NCBI RefSeq assembly: GCF_014898815.1
Contig: NW_026515528.1
Coordinates: forward strand, 310,001 to 374,000
Reading direction: 5' to 3'
DNA: 64,000 bases
Source of the DNA: Panonychus citri
Lineage: Eukaryota > Arthropoda > Arachnida > Trombidiformes > Tetranychidae
Below the pieces are notes generated by a model that saw nothing but the letters and a program-made list of their open reading frames with translations, searched no databases and was not told the origin of the DNA. Positions 1-13,042 of this stretch are shown here, piece by piece. Every line of letters starts with the position of its first letter. The first letter of the stretch is position 1. A program made the position numbers and the translations under genes.

Positions 1-593
1 GTTAAGGTGTTCAAGTTTTTGTCTCACTGTTCATATGAAGTTATTAGGTAACAAGAAACGATCATTGAAAACGAAAAGCGGAAAATTTAAAATTCACGAT
101 TGGGTTGATCTCTTTTCTTGGGGTAACTTACAAGTTAGAACAATATTAAGGTGGTTTTCCTCAACGATTGTTATTTTCTTTGTTATCTCTCAGTTAATCT
201 TATGGTAATAGGATTGGGATGAGAAAATTGTTTACATCTATTTTATCCTAATCTTTTTTTTCTACCTCTCATAATAAGTGTAAAAGGAAAAAAGTGAAAG
301 AAAATTTCTTCGTCTTTTTTTCAGGATTGTGGTTTTGTGAAGAGGAGAAAAAGATGTAAATAAGTTTTAAATGATGATGATGATGATGATGATTCTGTTG
401 ATAAGTGGTAAGGATTTACGATGAGAAAGAGAGAGAAAGGATAATGATGATGAGAAGGATTTTTCTTCTGCTTATTGAGAATTGAAGTAAACAGCGAGGA
501 TGGAAAACAACAAATTCAATTCAGTTTCAGGCACAAACTCAGATTCAGAATGGGATTTATGCTCACGAAACTCACTCTCATCATCATCCCTTT

Positions 594-594
<1 letters not shown>

Positions 595-634
<40 letters not shown>
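595..634. repeat. (TC)n microsatellite
   Basis: About twenty uninterrupted TC dinucleotides. It creates artificial Ser/Leu-rich open frames on the plus strand. Confidence 0.9.
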
Positions 635-639
<5 letters not shown>

Positions 640-1562
640 CGCTTTCTCTTACTTTCTTTCATCATCTATTCTTGGGATGCTCTCTGCTCATGAATACAAC
701 TTTTCACTCTTTCTCTGTCTTTTTATATGTCTTTTTTTTAAGATCTTCCTAATCATCATAATCATCTTCATCTTCATTCTCTTATTTATCTTCACCTTAT
801 TATCCCTTTTTCTCTCATCCTATTTCTTCATCATCTCTCATGAGTATTATTATTATCATTATGATTACTACGATTATATTAACAGTGAGTTCACCTGAGC
901 TGTGAAAAAAAATATATCATCAGTTGTTCCCAATAATCATCATGAGTATCTTGGTGATTATGGTTAAAAATTGATGAGAATAATGTTAATTATCATTATC
1001 CATCCATTAAAGATACAACATTTCATTAACTTTTAAAGTTAATCGGATAATCAGGTTAACAATTATCTTTGAAAATAGATTAACCTTTTCACATTTATAA
1101 TTATCACGATTAATCAAATTGAAAACAAATATTCTAAAAATAATATCAGAATAATATTGATTTTCTTTTCGATGATTAAACTTTACTAATTAGTAAATCA
1201 CTTTGCTTAAATATCAAGAGTACAAGAAAAATAATTTATCAATTATAACCTTGATTTGTTACACATTATAAATTGTAAGTAAAAAAAAAATTGTAACGTC
1301 CTAATTGTTACTATAATTAACCAGCTAAATGATAATCTCAAGCAATTAATACAATGTTATCCATAGAGTACAACATTAGTAACATTTCAATCATATACGA
1401 AACTCATTAATCAAATGGTCAGTTAGCATCATCAGTCATCGTAATGACCAGTAGCCATTTTCAAAGTTATAACCTTGATAAAAGAAATACAAAGAGGAAG
1501 ATAACAAAGAAGATCATCTTCCAAGTCTTTCTTTATATCTCTCTGTTATTTTAGTCACCTTT

Positions 1563-1564
<2 letters not shown>

Positions 1565-1605
<41 letters not shown>

Positions 1606-1620
1606 GATGATGATGATGAT
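1565..1620. repeat. (GA)n-(ATG)n compound microsatellite
   Basis: About eighteen GA dinucleotides run directly into seven ATG triplets. These are followed by ATCATCATC, so the ATG part can fold back on the adjacent CAT/ATC part. Confidence 0.9.
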
Positions 1621-3349
1621 CATCATCTTCTTCTTGAAATTGCGCAAAAAGTTCAATTCAAAAACTGAGTAAACTCAGAAATGAAATTCAACTAATCATC
1701 TCTCAATGTAAATCAGTTTTCGTTTCAAACCATTAATTTAATTAACACCAGTTAACAATTAACGATTTTGTATCAAAAGAAATGTAAATTGATGATAATG
1801 ATTATCACTTTTTTTCATGATCATTATTGAATTTTGAATACTAACCAGAATTAATCATCAACATTGTTCATGCATTGATTAAAATGGTTAATTGTTGGTA
1901 AAGTTTTCATGATACAGAATTAATTTTCAAACAATTTGATTCAATAGTTAATCTTTTGTTTAAAAGAACAATAAAGTTTTGTTTTTTTATTAACTGATTT
2001 TGTAAATTGTCTGAATTTCAGGGAGAAAAAAGAAACACAATTTACTAATCACAATACGTAGGCTATGATAACTTTTTTCTTTAGTACTGTTAATTGTTGT
2101 TGGAAAGTTAATCAATGGAGATTACAATTAACACAGTTTTCTAAAAGTAAATGTTACTTCAAGTATAATAATGAAACTTTTTTTTTTCGTAACTAAATGA
2201 TTTTAGAAACTAATTAAAGGCAGAGCAAAACTAATTCCATCCAAAGTAATTAAGTAAAATGTTTTCATTAAGAAAGTTGAAAATCTTGTGATGATTACAA
2301 TGATAAGTTGATTGTCTTTAGTTAATTTAGTTTCACGATGGATTAAATCAACTGTCAAAAGCAATTAGTTTCATCATGATGTATTAATGGTTATTGTTAA
2401 AAAGATTCAACTAATATTATAACAATTAAAGCAAATTGAAAATGCGATTGGTTGATTGACATCGAGACAAATTAATCAAATAACAATTACAGAGGTTAAA
2501 CATTGATATGAGATAAAACCAACTAAATCTAGACAACACTTTAGGCTATTTATTTGTATTAATAGTATCACAGTTATAACAATTAAGAAAGTAATTGTAA
2601 TACAATTTTCTAACAATTAACTCAATGAATCAATTCAGGATTGAAGAAGAGGTCATCATACAAACAGATAGTTTTCTCTTGTATATTGAGTTGACAATTT
2701 CAGATACAAGTTAATAAGAAACTCTAAATGAAAAGAAATCAATCATAATGAGAGAGAATTGAAATTCTGAAACGTTCTGTTGCGTGTCTCCATCTATCTG
2801 ACGAAATCAATACTAGAATTTGATATCAAGTGAGTCAATTTGTCACAATTACGACAATTAAGCTGAAAAGATCCATGGATCTGTCTTGCTGGTGATTAAA
2901 ATGTTTAGCGGATCAAGTAAATTATGATAGAATCACAAAATAAGGAATAATTTTGGTAACAATTAACTTTAATTAAAGAATTAAAAATTGGCGAAACTGA
3001 GGGCGCCATCTATTGTTTGTCGTTTAAAAGTCTCGATAAATTGATTGTTGATTGTAGAAGACAAATTGATAAGGTTAATCAAGATTAAAGTAACAATTGA
3101 TTAAACGATTAAATGATTTGTCATTGAAAACAAGGGAACAATAAACTTAAGGTGAAAAGTTTAATTCACTTGTCAACTTAATCCTAATAAGGAAAAGATA
3201 AAAAAAAATAATCAGCAAGATAATCAATCTAATGATAGACAATCAAATTGATCAATGATTGGTTATGATTAGATTGTCTTCAAGTGATTATTATTGTCTA
3301 GTCATATGCTCATAATAATAATGAGACAGAATTAAATTGTTCAACTTAC

Positions 3350-3556
3350 TTGCAGGAATATGAACACCACCAAAAACCTGTTTCATTCGTGTAATGGCAT
3401 CTTCGTAGCGATTGATGTTCGTATCGTCGCTTGATTGACCTGACGGAAATTCAACTGTCTACAAATTGAGTTGTAAGAGAAAATCAGTTGATTATTATTT
3501 CTGTTATTTAGTCATTGCGACCATGTTTGTTTACTTACTTTACTTTTGCGTCCCAT
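3350..3556 (-). CDS. First two coding exons of an unrecognised gene (partial)
   Basis: On the minus strand an ATG with good context (AACATGG) at 3556 opens a six-codon exon, MGRKSK (3556-3539). It ends at a strong donor, GTAAGT. An acceptor (TTTGTAG) precedes exon 2 at 3458-3350, which continues in frame with 36 codons (starting TVEFPSGQSSDD and ending QVFGGVHIPA) and ends at donor GTAAGTT in phase 1. The two exons join without a stop and both splice sites are canonical, which supports a real gene. I do not recognise the protein. The remainder should lie at lower coordinates or outside the window. The N-terminus is basic and hydrophilic with no signal peptide, so a cytosolic or nuclear protein is likely. 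Confidence 0.5.
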
Positions 3557-4580
3557 GTTTATCCACAGTTGGCTTGTTATTCGGGTCTAAATACAAATTA
3601 TATTCTTGTTGTCCTCTAGTCACAATTAGTATTTTTCACAGGCTACAAGGTGGATTATTTGCCGATAGAGAATTGAGAACGATTGAAATCAGGAAAATGA
3701 AGTGAAAATCAACAGAAATAAAGAGAAACCAAAACATTGAGAAGTGAAATTACGTCTGCGTAGTTACGATGTTTTTTTATTGTTGCTAAGAAAAAGAAGC
3801 GCCAAGATAATCGCTAATTGAATATTCTTTCACTTTAATTAACGAGGAAATAGATGAACAATTAGACGATCATTTACTAATTATGATTGAGGTAAAAGCC
3901 AATTCAATATTTGTTTATTAATAGAATTTTTATTTCTTTCGATTAATTTTCTTGGTCGTTTGTGTGAAACTTTTTTCCACCATAAAATTTGATCTCATTA
4001 ATTTGCTTCGAGTTTTCAACTTTTTAATTGATTAATTAATTTCTATCATCTTTAGTAGTTAATTACTTTTTTGCAAGATTATTACTCATTGAATGGATAT
4101 TAATTCTTTATTTTAATGTTGACAGTTTGGTGAATCTTTTAATCGCTTTTTTCTTCTCGTTAATTGTTCACAATTATGGGTGAGTCCTTTGTCGAAATCT
4201 TGATTTTTTTTCATTCGATTTTCTGATTATTAATCAGTTTTATGTTTGACACTAATTAATTTCGAGCAGTTTGTTTACTTGTTGCTTTTGTTTTTTGGTT
4301 TGATTTTGTTACAAAGTTTCAATGATTAGTTTGCAACCAAATCAAATTAATCGATTGTTATTGAAATTTAATATTTTCAAATCAATTGAAATATGAGGAA
4401 TAAAATATTGAGATATTAGTGTTGATAGAAATTAATGAGATTCTATAAATTATGCTGGTTAATTTTTTGTTTATCCTTCTCATTTAGTTGATTAGACAGT
4501 TAATCGAAACGGTTTTCCAGGATTCATTTTAGTAAAGCCTAGTGTTTGGTCAGTTAATCAAGACTCGATTTATAGGAATC
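3557..4580. other. Intergenic, nothing identified
   Basis: AT-rich spacer between the 5' end of the minus-strand gene and tRNA-Thr. It presumably contains that gene's promoter, but I see no clear core element. Confidence 0.4.
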
Positions 4581-4653
4581 GCCCATGTAGCTCAGTGGTT
4601 AGAGCACTGGTCTTGTAAACCAGGGGTCATGAGTTCAATCCTCATCGTGGGCT
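4581..4653 (+). tRNA. tRNA-Thr (anticodon UGU)
   Basis: This folds as a full cloverleaf. Acceptor GCCCATG (4581-4587) pairs with CGTGGGC (4646-4652), including one G-U. The D-arm contains AGCTCAGTGGTTAGAGC. The anticodon stem CTGGT/ACCAG encloses loop CTTGTAA with TGT at 4614-4616, and the T-arm is ATGAG-TTCAATC-CTCAT. There is no intron and no encoded CCA. A run of five T at 4655-4659 serves as a Pol III terminator. The discriminator base is T. Confidence 0.95.
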
Positions 4654-5279
4654 TATTTTTGCAAATCAACATTTTCATTTTTCTTTTGAGTTTATTAATA
4701 ATAATGTTCAGTTGTATCATATTCGTATTGCTATAATAGTTCATTTAGATGTTATTATTCGTAATGTGTTTTTGTTTCTTACAAAGAATCTCAGTTTTCG
4801 GTAAGATCTGATAAATTTTTACGACAATTAAGTGGAGAAGTGAATTTTTTTTCCTCTGCTGTAGAAGCTTAAAATTATAATTTACTGCCTTTTGAATAGA
4901 CTTGGGGTGGGATAGAAAAAGCGACAGAAAAAAAATGGGGAGAAAGAGGATGGTAAAAGTGAAGGAGTGAGAAAAAGAGAAAGGTAACGAGAGAGAGAGA
5001 GAGAAAAGAGGGAGATATAATGGTTTGTGAGAGATTGAGATTTAGAAAGAAAAGAGATAGAGAAAGAGAAAGAGAGAGGAAGAGAATAGATTCTGCGACG
5101 GGTTTATCCTTGATTGGCTTCTAAATTACTTTTCTTTAGGCTGCTGGTTGTTGATGTTATTGATGATTCTGTGGCATTGGTGTACTGGGTGATTATGTTT
5201 AATAGTTAATGGTATAGCTTTAAATCATAATTTATTGATTTCTTTTTATTGTTCTCTAATCTATAGTCATGTAAATTAT
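4654..5279. other. Intergenic; purine-rich tract and 3' end signal of citrate synthase
   Basis: Positions 4900-5090 are strongly purine-rich (GAGA-type). On the minus strand AATAAA (plus 5231-5236) lies about 44 nt past the citrate synthase stop and is the probable poly(A) signal. Confidence 0.55.
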
Positions 5280-7642
5280 TTACGAAGCACCAACCATCTT
5301 CATTAAACCTTCGCTAGTCATTGATTTGGGGCGTTCGATGGGTAATCCAAGTCCACGATCCCAGACCGTTGAAGCGGTAACTCCAAGAGCTCGAGATACT
5401 CCGAAAAGAACAGTGTAAAAGTTCATCTCTTTAAGACCAAAGTACTGTTATGATAAATAAGGAAAGAAAAATTAAAATATTAATTAATGGAAATGAAACA
5501 TTGACGTTAATCTACGTAAATTGATTATCAGTCAAGTTACTAATAATTACTGTAACTATTTATCAATTTTTTCTCTCTCCCTACCTGAAGGATGACACCG
5601 CTGTGTGCGTCAACATTTGGCCAAGGGTTCTTAACTTTACCAGTTTCCAAGAGAATGGGAGGAACAACTTTGTAAATTGTTGAGACTAATTTGAACATTG
5701 GATAGTCTGGTAAGTGTTTGAGACAGAATTCTCGTTGCGCTGTGTATCGAGGATCAGTTTTACGTAAAACAGCATGACCATATCCAGGAATAACCTATGT
5801 TGAAATGAATTGGTTAAAAGAGATTAAATTACAAAAGTGAACAATTGAATGACAGCAAGGAAAAAAAAAGATCAACTGAATTAAAAAATGGTAAACCAAC
5901 CTGTCCTGATGCAAGGGTTTTCTTGCAAAAATCGGTAATCTGTTGTTCAGATGGGTTATCACCTAATTGCTGTTGCATTTTGGTGATGAAAATCAATACT
6001 TCTTGGTTAGCGAGACCATGAAGTGGACCGGCAAGACCACACATACCAGCAGCAAATGAAAGGTATGGATCTGATAAAGCGCTAGCGACAAGATGAACGG
6101 CATGAGCACTTACGTTACCTCCTTCATGATCACTGAATGATGATCACAAAAAGATATTGATGATGGAAATAAATGGAAAATAACAAGAAAAAGAAAGAAT
6201 ACTAATGAGTATACAATTGTAAATAAATCAGGTGAGTAGTAATGAGAATGGTAAAGTTGTAAAAGGAAAAAGAGGGAAGGGAAAAAGGATGATAAGGAGA
6301 AAACATGTAACACTTTTATAATACACAATGATAATTACCTGTGAATGGTGAGATATAATCTCATCAATTCAGTGAATTTTTCATCCTTGAAACCTAACAT
6401 ATCAACAAAATTAGCTGACCAATCTTTGTTCGAATCAATAGCTCCTATTGATGAACCATCACGATAAAGATTACGGTAAATGGTGGCAGCAATTGTTGGC
6501 AGTTTAGCGATCAAACTCATTGCATCGTCAAATGTGTATTCCCAGTATTTTGATTTATGAACACCTTCTGAATAAGCTTTAGCAAAAGCAGATTCAGTGT
6601 TACAGGCAGTGACGGCAGCCGCAAATTGGGACATTGGGTGAAGATGAGCTGGAAAATTATTCAACATTGTAACTACATGAGAAGGTAAATCAGCATGAGC
6701 AGCCCACTCTTTTGATAATTGTTTAACTTGAGCAGTGGTTGGCACTTCACCGGTCAATAAAAGCCAAAATAGACCTTCGGGTAAAGGTTCATCACCACCT
6801 GGAGCTTTGGGTAAAAGGTCACGACACTCAGGAATAGAATAACCTCTGAATCGAATACCCTCTTCAGGATCTAAGTATGAGGTTTCAGTAGCAAGAGCTT
6901 TGATTCCTCTCATTCCACCATAGATCATGTCAACGGTAACTTCACCAACAACCTTACTACCATAGGCTGCTCGGAAATTTTTAACTTTCTTGGCATGCTC
7001 GCTGATCTTTGCACCAACAATATCTTTAAGCTCCTAGAAGAGAAAAGAATTAAGAAAAAATAATAAAAGAAAACGGAAAGAAACCCGGATCAGACAATCA
7101 TTGAAAGATAAGCTTGATTAGCTAATTATACTGAAAAGGTTAAATGATTAAAAGAATAAAAAAAAGATGCGGTAAAATAGATTAAACAAGGTCAAAAAGA
7201 GGTTAAATCAAGATGATCCAAGATTATAAAATAATATGGAACATCAATTTAAAAATACTTACAGATGAAGATGCATTTCTGGTGGACAGAACAGCAATAA
7301 CCGGTCGGTTTTTCTATGAAAGAATATAACAAAAAAAATGAAAGAATAGAATGAGAGTTAGAAGAAATTAAGAATTTATAAAAAGAACATGTAAAACGAA
7401 AAAAAGATGACGACGAAAATAAGGATGATGAGGATAAAGATGAAGATGAAGATAGTAGAAATAAAGATTATTAAGGCAAGAGAAGAAGGTCAAGAGAGAG
7501 AGAGAGAGAGAGAGAGACAGGCAGACACACAGAAGAGAATAGAATAGAATAAAAAAGGTTGAGGTTAAGGGTAAAAAAGAAAAGAACATTTGTTTCTCAC
7601 CTGTAATTGAATAGATGTTCGAGCTAAACGGGAGATGATCAT
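5280..7642 (-). CDS. CS: Citrate synthase, mitochondrial
   Basis: Condenses acetyl-CoA and oxaloacetate to citrate in the mitochondrial matrix, the first step of the TCA cycle. There are six exons: 7642-7601, 7313-7263, 7033-6339, 6132-5901, 5794-5585 and 5444-5280. All junctions are GT/AG and in phase, giving 464 residues; animal enzymes are about 465. The N-terminus MIISRLARTSIQLQ is an Arg-rich presequence. The three catalytic residues are visible: His in GPLHGLANQEVL, His in VIPGYGHAVLRKTDPR and Asp in NVDAHSGV. Other family landmarks are GGMRGIK, GIRFRGYSIPE and HSDHEGGNVSAH. The protein ends KMVGAS. The gene is intact and looks functional. It is the only gene on this strand between tRNA-Thr and SURF4, with no sign of transfer. 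Confidence 0.97.
7493..7516. repeat. (AG)n microsatellite in citrate synthase intron 1
   Basis: A run of eleven to twelve AG dinucleotides inside the first intron, within a generally purine-rich intron (plus-strand reading). Confidence 0.85.
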
Positions 7643-9447
7643 TTTTCTATTGAATTAGATGAACAATTAGTCAAACAATTAAAGTTAATTGAATTAAAAT
7701 TGGATAACAATTAACAGACTTAAAACCGTTTAATTAGATGAAACTCTCGCGAATGAAAAAATTGATTTCAACTCAGTGAGTTGATGCACCAAAACGATCG
7801 ATTTATCGATTGATCGAAACGTAAAATCGATTTTTTGATATTCGATTCAAAATTAATTATTTTTTCTTCTTCATTCTCGTTGATTGGTAACTAATATTTT
7901 AGATTGTAAATGAAATCTTAATTTTGAATTTTGATAATTGGACGCTTAGAAAATCAGTTTGATGAATTTTGTGAGTTTTTGACTTCAATTTATTAGAGAA
8001 TATCGATTTTAAGAGTTCTCAGCTTCTAATTGTTGCTCTTTAATTGTTTGATTGATTAAATTTAGATTCTGGTTAATCATCAGAACGACTAACCTGTTGG
8101 GTGAGGTTAAAAATGGTTTTAAAGTTTAATTGGACAATCTGATTAGATTAATTTGCCAAGTCATCAATAGTAAATCAGGTGATTATTACGTGGATACTAA
8201 ATTTATCTGTTCAACAATCAGTTGATTGCTAATTAGTAAGAATAGTTTTTAGAGACAAAAGTCAAACCAATGAGATACTTTTCCAGACAATTTAATTAAT
8301 TATCGGAATTCATGTTTATATTGTAATTTGATTTTGTATTTGTTTCAATGGTTAAAACTAGTCAAATCCTTTTAGATGAATAATTTTGTTATTAATAATA
8401 AAATGATTTATTGATTTTCATTTAATTGGAGCTTTAAATCATTCATCAGATTAAATTATGTTATCACAAAGTGTAAAGTTTTATTGTACAATCAGTGTTC
8501 AAAGGGCAATAATAGTTAACAATTATTCATCAATGAAAGATAATCAAGCTATTGAGAAATCAGATTAAACTATTATTTAATTTATCCTTTTAATCATTTG
8601 CAACAATTAATTTATACTTTTCCATGCTGGTAGATGGCGTTACTTTCTTAATGGAATTCACATTGACAAACTGCTCCATCTGTGAGTTAATTAGTCAACT
8701 AATGAAATTGAGGTAAAAAATTTTGATTCAATTCAACAATTAATTGAAAAAGATTAACAATTCAATCAATCAATAGATTCAATTTTTATAATCAAATTCT
8801 TGACACAGATAGTAAACAAATGGAAAATTGGATTAATCATAAATTATTCTTGTGGCTTCTAATTATTGATCGATCCACAAGTGAACAATTAAAATCTAAT
8901 CAGCTAATTGCTACTTTTCAACTGTAACTTTGGGTCGGCAAATCAACTGAAGAGAGATGAGATGGAAGTTTTTTTCTTAATTGTTTCTTTTGATATGAAC
9001 ACAATTACATCCAATTCAATACCAGGACTGATTTGTTCATCGATCTGTTTAACTGTTTTAATTGAATTAGTTAATTGTTTTGGTGAAAAATTATAAGAGA
9101 TCCACATGGATGAAGTATAAATTTGTTCTGTGATTGGATTGTACGAATCGCGATTTGTATATTACCTTAATTGTGATTTGTTTCTTGATATAAAAATTAA
9201 TTTATTTGTTGTTTGTTTCTTTTTGTGGCTTTCAAATTAAACTCTTCTTCTTATCCTCTGGTGATTTAGATCTCGATTTTTCAATCAGTAAATTCACTTT
9301 GATAATCTTTCTGGTTTTCGCTTCCATTACTTTTTCTTGAACAATAACTTTTTTTAATCTTCTTTTCGTTTTTTTTCGTTTTTCATTTTCTTTTTGTTTT
9401 AATAAATTTTTTCTGCCTTCAAGAATTTTTCAATTCTCTTTAGATAA
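7643..9447. other. Intergenic between citrate synthase and SURF4
   Basis: AT-rich, no exon seen. It should contain the citrate synthase promoter (right after 7642) and the SURF4 3' UTR (below 9448). A motif GGTAGATGGCGTTA at about 8629-8642 resembles the CTCF-like motif seen near other genes in this window. Confidence 0.45.
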
Positions 9448-10806
9448 TCACCAACGTTTCTTGTAATCATCAATGGAAACACCTCCGGGACCAAGATAAA
9501 CAACCATGAGTAAACCTCCAACCACGGAAAGTGTTTGGAAGAAATCGTATTTAAGAAAATCTCGAACTGATTTGTGTAAATCAACAGTCCACCAGGCATT
9601 TAACCAGAAATTAAGTCCTGTTAACCATAAAACCAGGACGAATGCACTTAATTTGGTTTTGTAGCCAACAGTTACAAGAATCATGAGTGAACAGGCTACT
9701 GGAATCTGGATAAATTGTAAAAGACTGAATTCAAATCTAAGAACAGTAATGAACATGAAAACGAGTAAAATTCGTCCCAATAGTTGCATGTAATTTTTGG
9801 GCTTATTTTCATCAAGAGTTGGCACACCAGCGAATAAACTTCTCCCTTCTTGTTTGGATTCAGCTAACAATAGTAATACAGCACCACAAAGAGATAAATT
9901 TCTTAATAGGAAAGGTAGATCCCAAAGAATACTGTAACCAATTGTCTGGAGAAGAAAGAAAAGAGAAGAAGAAAAAAAGTTAATGATAAACATAAGGAAA
10001 AGAAAAAAGATATTAAATGAAATGAGCAAAAAAAGAAGAAAATTGAGCTTTATCAATTAACCATCGTCATCAGATTTGCTACTTCAAGTGTTTTCTCTTA
10101 ATCGATAAGATCTCAATAGAATCTGACAGAATCTATTCCTATTAGATGAACATTTGTACATGTATACACCTAATTGTAGATAAAATTATTCAAATTGTAT
10201 CACAATATCACCAAGGTTAAAAATGTATGATGACTTTTAACACGAGTAACAACAACAAAAAAACGTACACTAGACAACAAGTTTGAAATTAACTCGATTA
10301 CATGTATTGATGGATACCAACCTGAACAACAATGATTAAGAATAATAAGAAACAGGCATATGGGACCTGATATCGAATGAGGACCATAACTGATCCCCCT
10401 AATTGGCCAACAAGATTAAAAAGGACAAACATGGTCGCTAGAAAATAACCACAACCCCATGACATATTCATGAATTCTCGTTGTTCTGACCATTGGATAT
10501 ACATTCGGATACCATCTTCAATAAAGGTAGATATTAAACACGCACGAGCTAATGTAGGTAAAATATGCTTGGAATGGCGAAGAACCTGAGGTGGAAAAAA
10601 GCAAGAGAAAGAGAAATTAAAGAAAATATGTAAATTAGAACAATTGATATTAATAGAATAAGAATGGAATTTAGAAAAAAAATAGAGAACACAAATTGAT
10701 AGGGAAGTTGGCGAAATAAATTACATAAGGAAAAAGAAGAGGTACCAACCTTATCAACTGTATCCTCGAGTTTAGGTAGAAGCCCATTTTGGACAAAATT
10801 ATTCAT
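9448..10806 (-). CDS. SURF4: SURF4 / Erv29-type ER cargo receptor
   Basis: A multipass ER-Golgi cargo receptor that loads soluble secretory proteins into COPII vesicles. There are three exons: 10806-10750 (MNNFVQNGLLPKLEDTVDK), 10585-10322 and 9945-9448. All have GT/AG junctions in phase and give 272 residues, against about 269 in animals. Family landmarks are RACLISTFIEDGIRMYIQW in the N-terminal third, several hydrophobic membrane segments, LSLCGAVLLLLAESK and LGRILLVFMF. The C-terminus DDYKKRW carries the dilysine-type COPI retrieval signal expected of the family. A non-coding 5' exon is likely: a minus-strand donor (CCCAG|GTAAGAT, plus near 11146) and an acceptor near 10875 fit. The gene is intact. 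Confidence 0.95.
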
Positions 10807-13042
10807 CTTGATTTATATTAATTGTTGATATATTGTGACTGTGATATTTTCACCTTTCAACGAGAAACAACTGAGCTTGGAGAAGAACCAAAAAAAAAAT
10901 AAGAAAACAATCCAATGGAATTCAAGAATGGGAACCAGAAACGAATACAAGTTGAAACAGAGGAAGATGAAGATAAATAGAAGATGAATATAAGAAGAGA
11001 AAAAAAGTCAACGTTGGATAATTAAAATCGGAACAATACATCAAATGTATCAAACAAATTGATCAACACAAACAGATTGATTGGAGAGAAGAAGAAGAAA
11101 AAAAATGAAAAGGAATAACCAATTGAAGAAAATCTTACCTGGGATAATCTCTTTGAGTGAATTAACCAAATGATTGTTTGGATAAAGAGATTATTGTAGA
11201 CGTAGATTAAGAAAAGAGTTTAAAAATTAGTAAAAACATGAGCTAAATTAATTAATTCTACAATAATCAATGATTAATAAAAAGAGTAAATTGATTGAAA
11301 AGGCAAAAGAAAAGAGAATTGATCAACTTTCTCTCATATGTGACACGCAGTCAGAGGGGAAAAAGAGGGAACACAAAAAAGAAAGAGAGAAAGAAAGAGA
11401 AAAGAGAATAGAACAATTTTGAAGAAGGAAAATTCAAATTGTTAATTGTGAACATTCATTAAGCTGGTTAACTGTTTCATCTTTGATTAGTTTAGTTAAT
11501 TCTCTTGACAATTAATTTTTTTTTTCGTTTTGTTAATTGAAGGGATTTGGTTGTCAAGGTTTAATTGTTGACATTTTTTTTAAACAATTTCGTTTGGTCA
11601 AGTGTTTGGATAATTAAATGAGAGATTTTTTTTTCTTAACTGTAATTAAGATTCAGCAATTTGATTTAATTGTCAGTTTCAATCAATCGATGATCATTTT
11701 TGTTGATTAATTGTTTCTTCTCCCAAGGTAAAGTATTGATTTTTTTTTCGTACTTATGTAAAGTAATTTGTGATTGATGAATTTTTGGTAAAATTTATTA
11801 GTCCTTTCTAATCAGCTGTTGCTAATCCTGTTAATCTAAAATTTAGACTATTTTGTTAAGCTGATGATTATGTTTTTTTTTATTCAGATTTTGGTGATTT
11901 AAGTGATCAATTTACATGTTATTTGTGTTGGTGAATCTGCAATTGAAGCTTTAATTGTGATGGTGGTATTTTCGATGTCGTTAATTCAAAGCCTAAAATG
12001 AACTTAACCCAAAAACAAAAATTCATCAATTTTCTGGTTGTGTCTAATCATCGTCTTGGTTTATTCCTTTATCCATTCAAATTTTCATGAAAATGATTGT
12101 TACCTGACAGATTGATGAACCATGAAAGTTGTTAATTTATTCAATTATTTCAATGATAACGTAGAGATAACAATCATCTATCTGAGTAATTGAATTGTCC
12201 CAATCTTGACTTGACATCTTTGGCCTGTTAACGTGATTCACCTCAACTATAATTTTCTTTTGTGACATTTGTGATTGTGACAATTTTTCTCCTGATTATC
12301 CAACTAGAAGTCAAATTGTTGTCAAAATTAACCAGAAATGAATACATTCCTATAGGTGGCAGGTATTACCTGTTGTTTGTTTCCTCTCTCTGTTTATAGC
12401 AACCGTAAACTTTTTTCTCTCTCCTTCTCACTCAACTCACTTAGTTACTATTACCTGTCTCATATTTATTACCTTCCACAACACTACAGTACCTGTAAAT
12501 TTCTGTTCTCTCTCTCTCTCTCCCGCCAAGTTAATTTAAAAACCATTGTGATCACAATTAATTAGTCCATTGTATTGTTCACCCAACGACTCTACTAATG
12601 AGTCTGGTTAATAACTGTTGGATAAAAAGTGAGTATTGACCTTGATTCAGTTCCAAATATTGTAAATTTGAAAAATTACGTTTCTTCCGTGAAGAAAAAA
12701 CTTTGACTCTGAAGCCTCACCCATTTTCCTACCTGACTTTACTTTTTCTCTTTCTTTTCCTCTTTCTTTGCATTTTATTTCCACTTTCTCATGTCATCAA
12801 ACTAATGTTTCTTTTTTTTACTTCTCCCCTTCTCTGTCTTTATTCACAGGTTGACCTGTGGGATGACCAATTGAAAAAAAAGGACAATCGAAATAATTTT
12901 TCTACTTCCTTTATGATTCTGTTTACTTTGACTTTTATCTCAATTTATTTTTGAGCATTATTTTTGTTTACCTGTGGATCGTTGGGGAAAAATTGTGTTT
13001 GTTTACTTGTCAGGAAGAATAAATTTTTCAACCTAAATCGTC
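10807..13042. other. Divergent spacer between SURF4 and the Na+/K+-ATPase
   Basis: Holds the SURF4 5' UTR (with a probable intron) and the promoter and 5' UTR of the ATPase on the other strand. Positions 11360-11410 are purine-rich, and a short TC run lies near 12510-12524. I see no additional coding exon. Confidence 0.45.

Larger units (their letters stand above)
1..3349. other. AT-rich non-coding sequence left of the first gene
   Basis: I see no convincing exon here on either strand. The open frames near 475-898 come from simple-sequence DNA and have no protein-like composition. The stretch holds (ATG)n at 371-392, (TC)n at about 595-634 and (GA)n followed by (ATG)n at 1565-1620. It probably contains the long second intron, or the 3' part, of the minus-strand gene whose first two exons lie at 3350-3556, but I could not identify a third exon. 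Confidence 0.5.

Noticed and set aside
475..898. Overlapping open frames of 72 and 132 codons
   Set aside because: They are translations of TC/TCA simple sequence, with no protein-like signal or homology.
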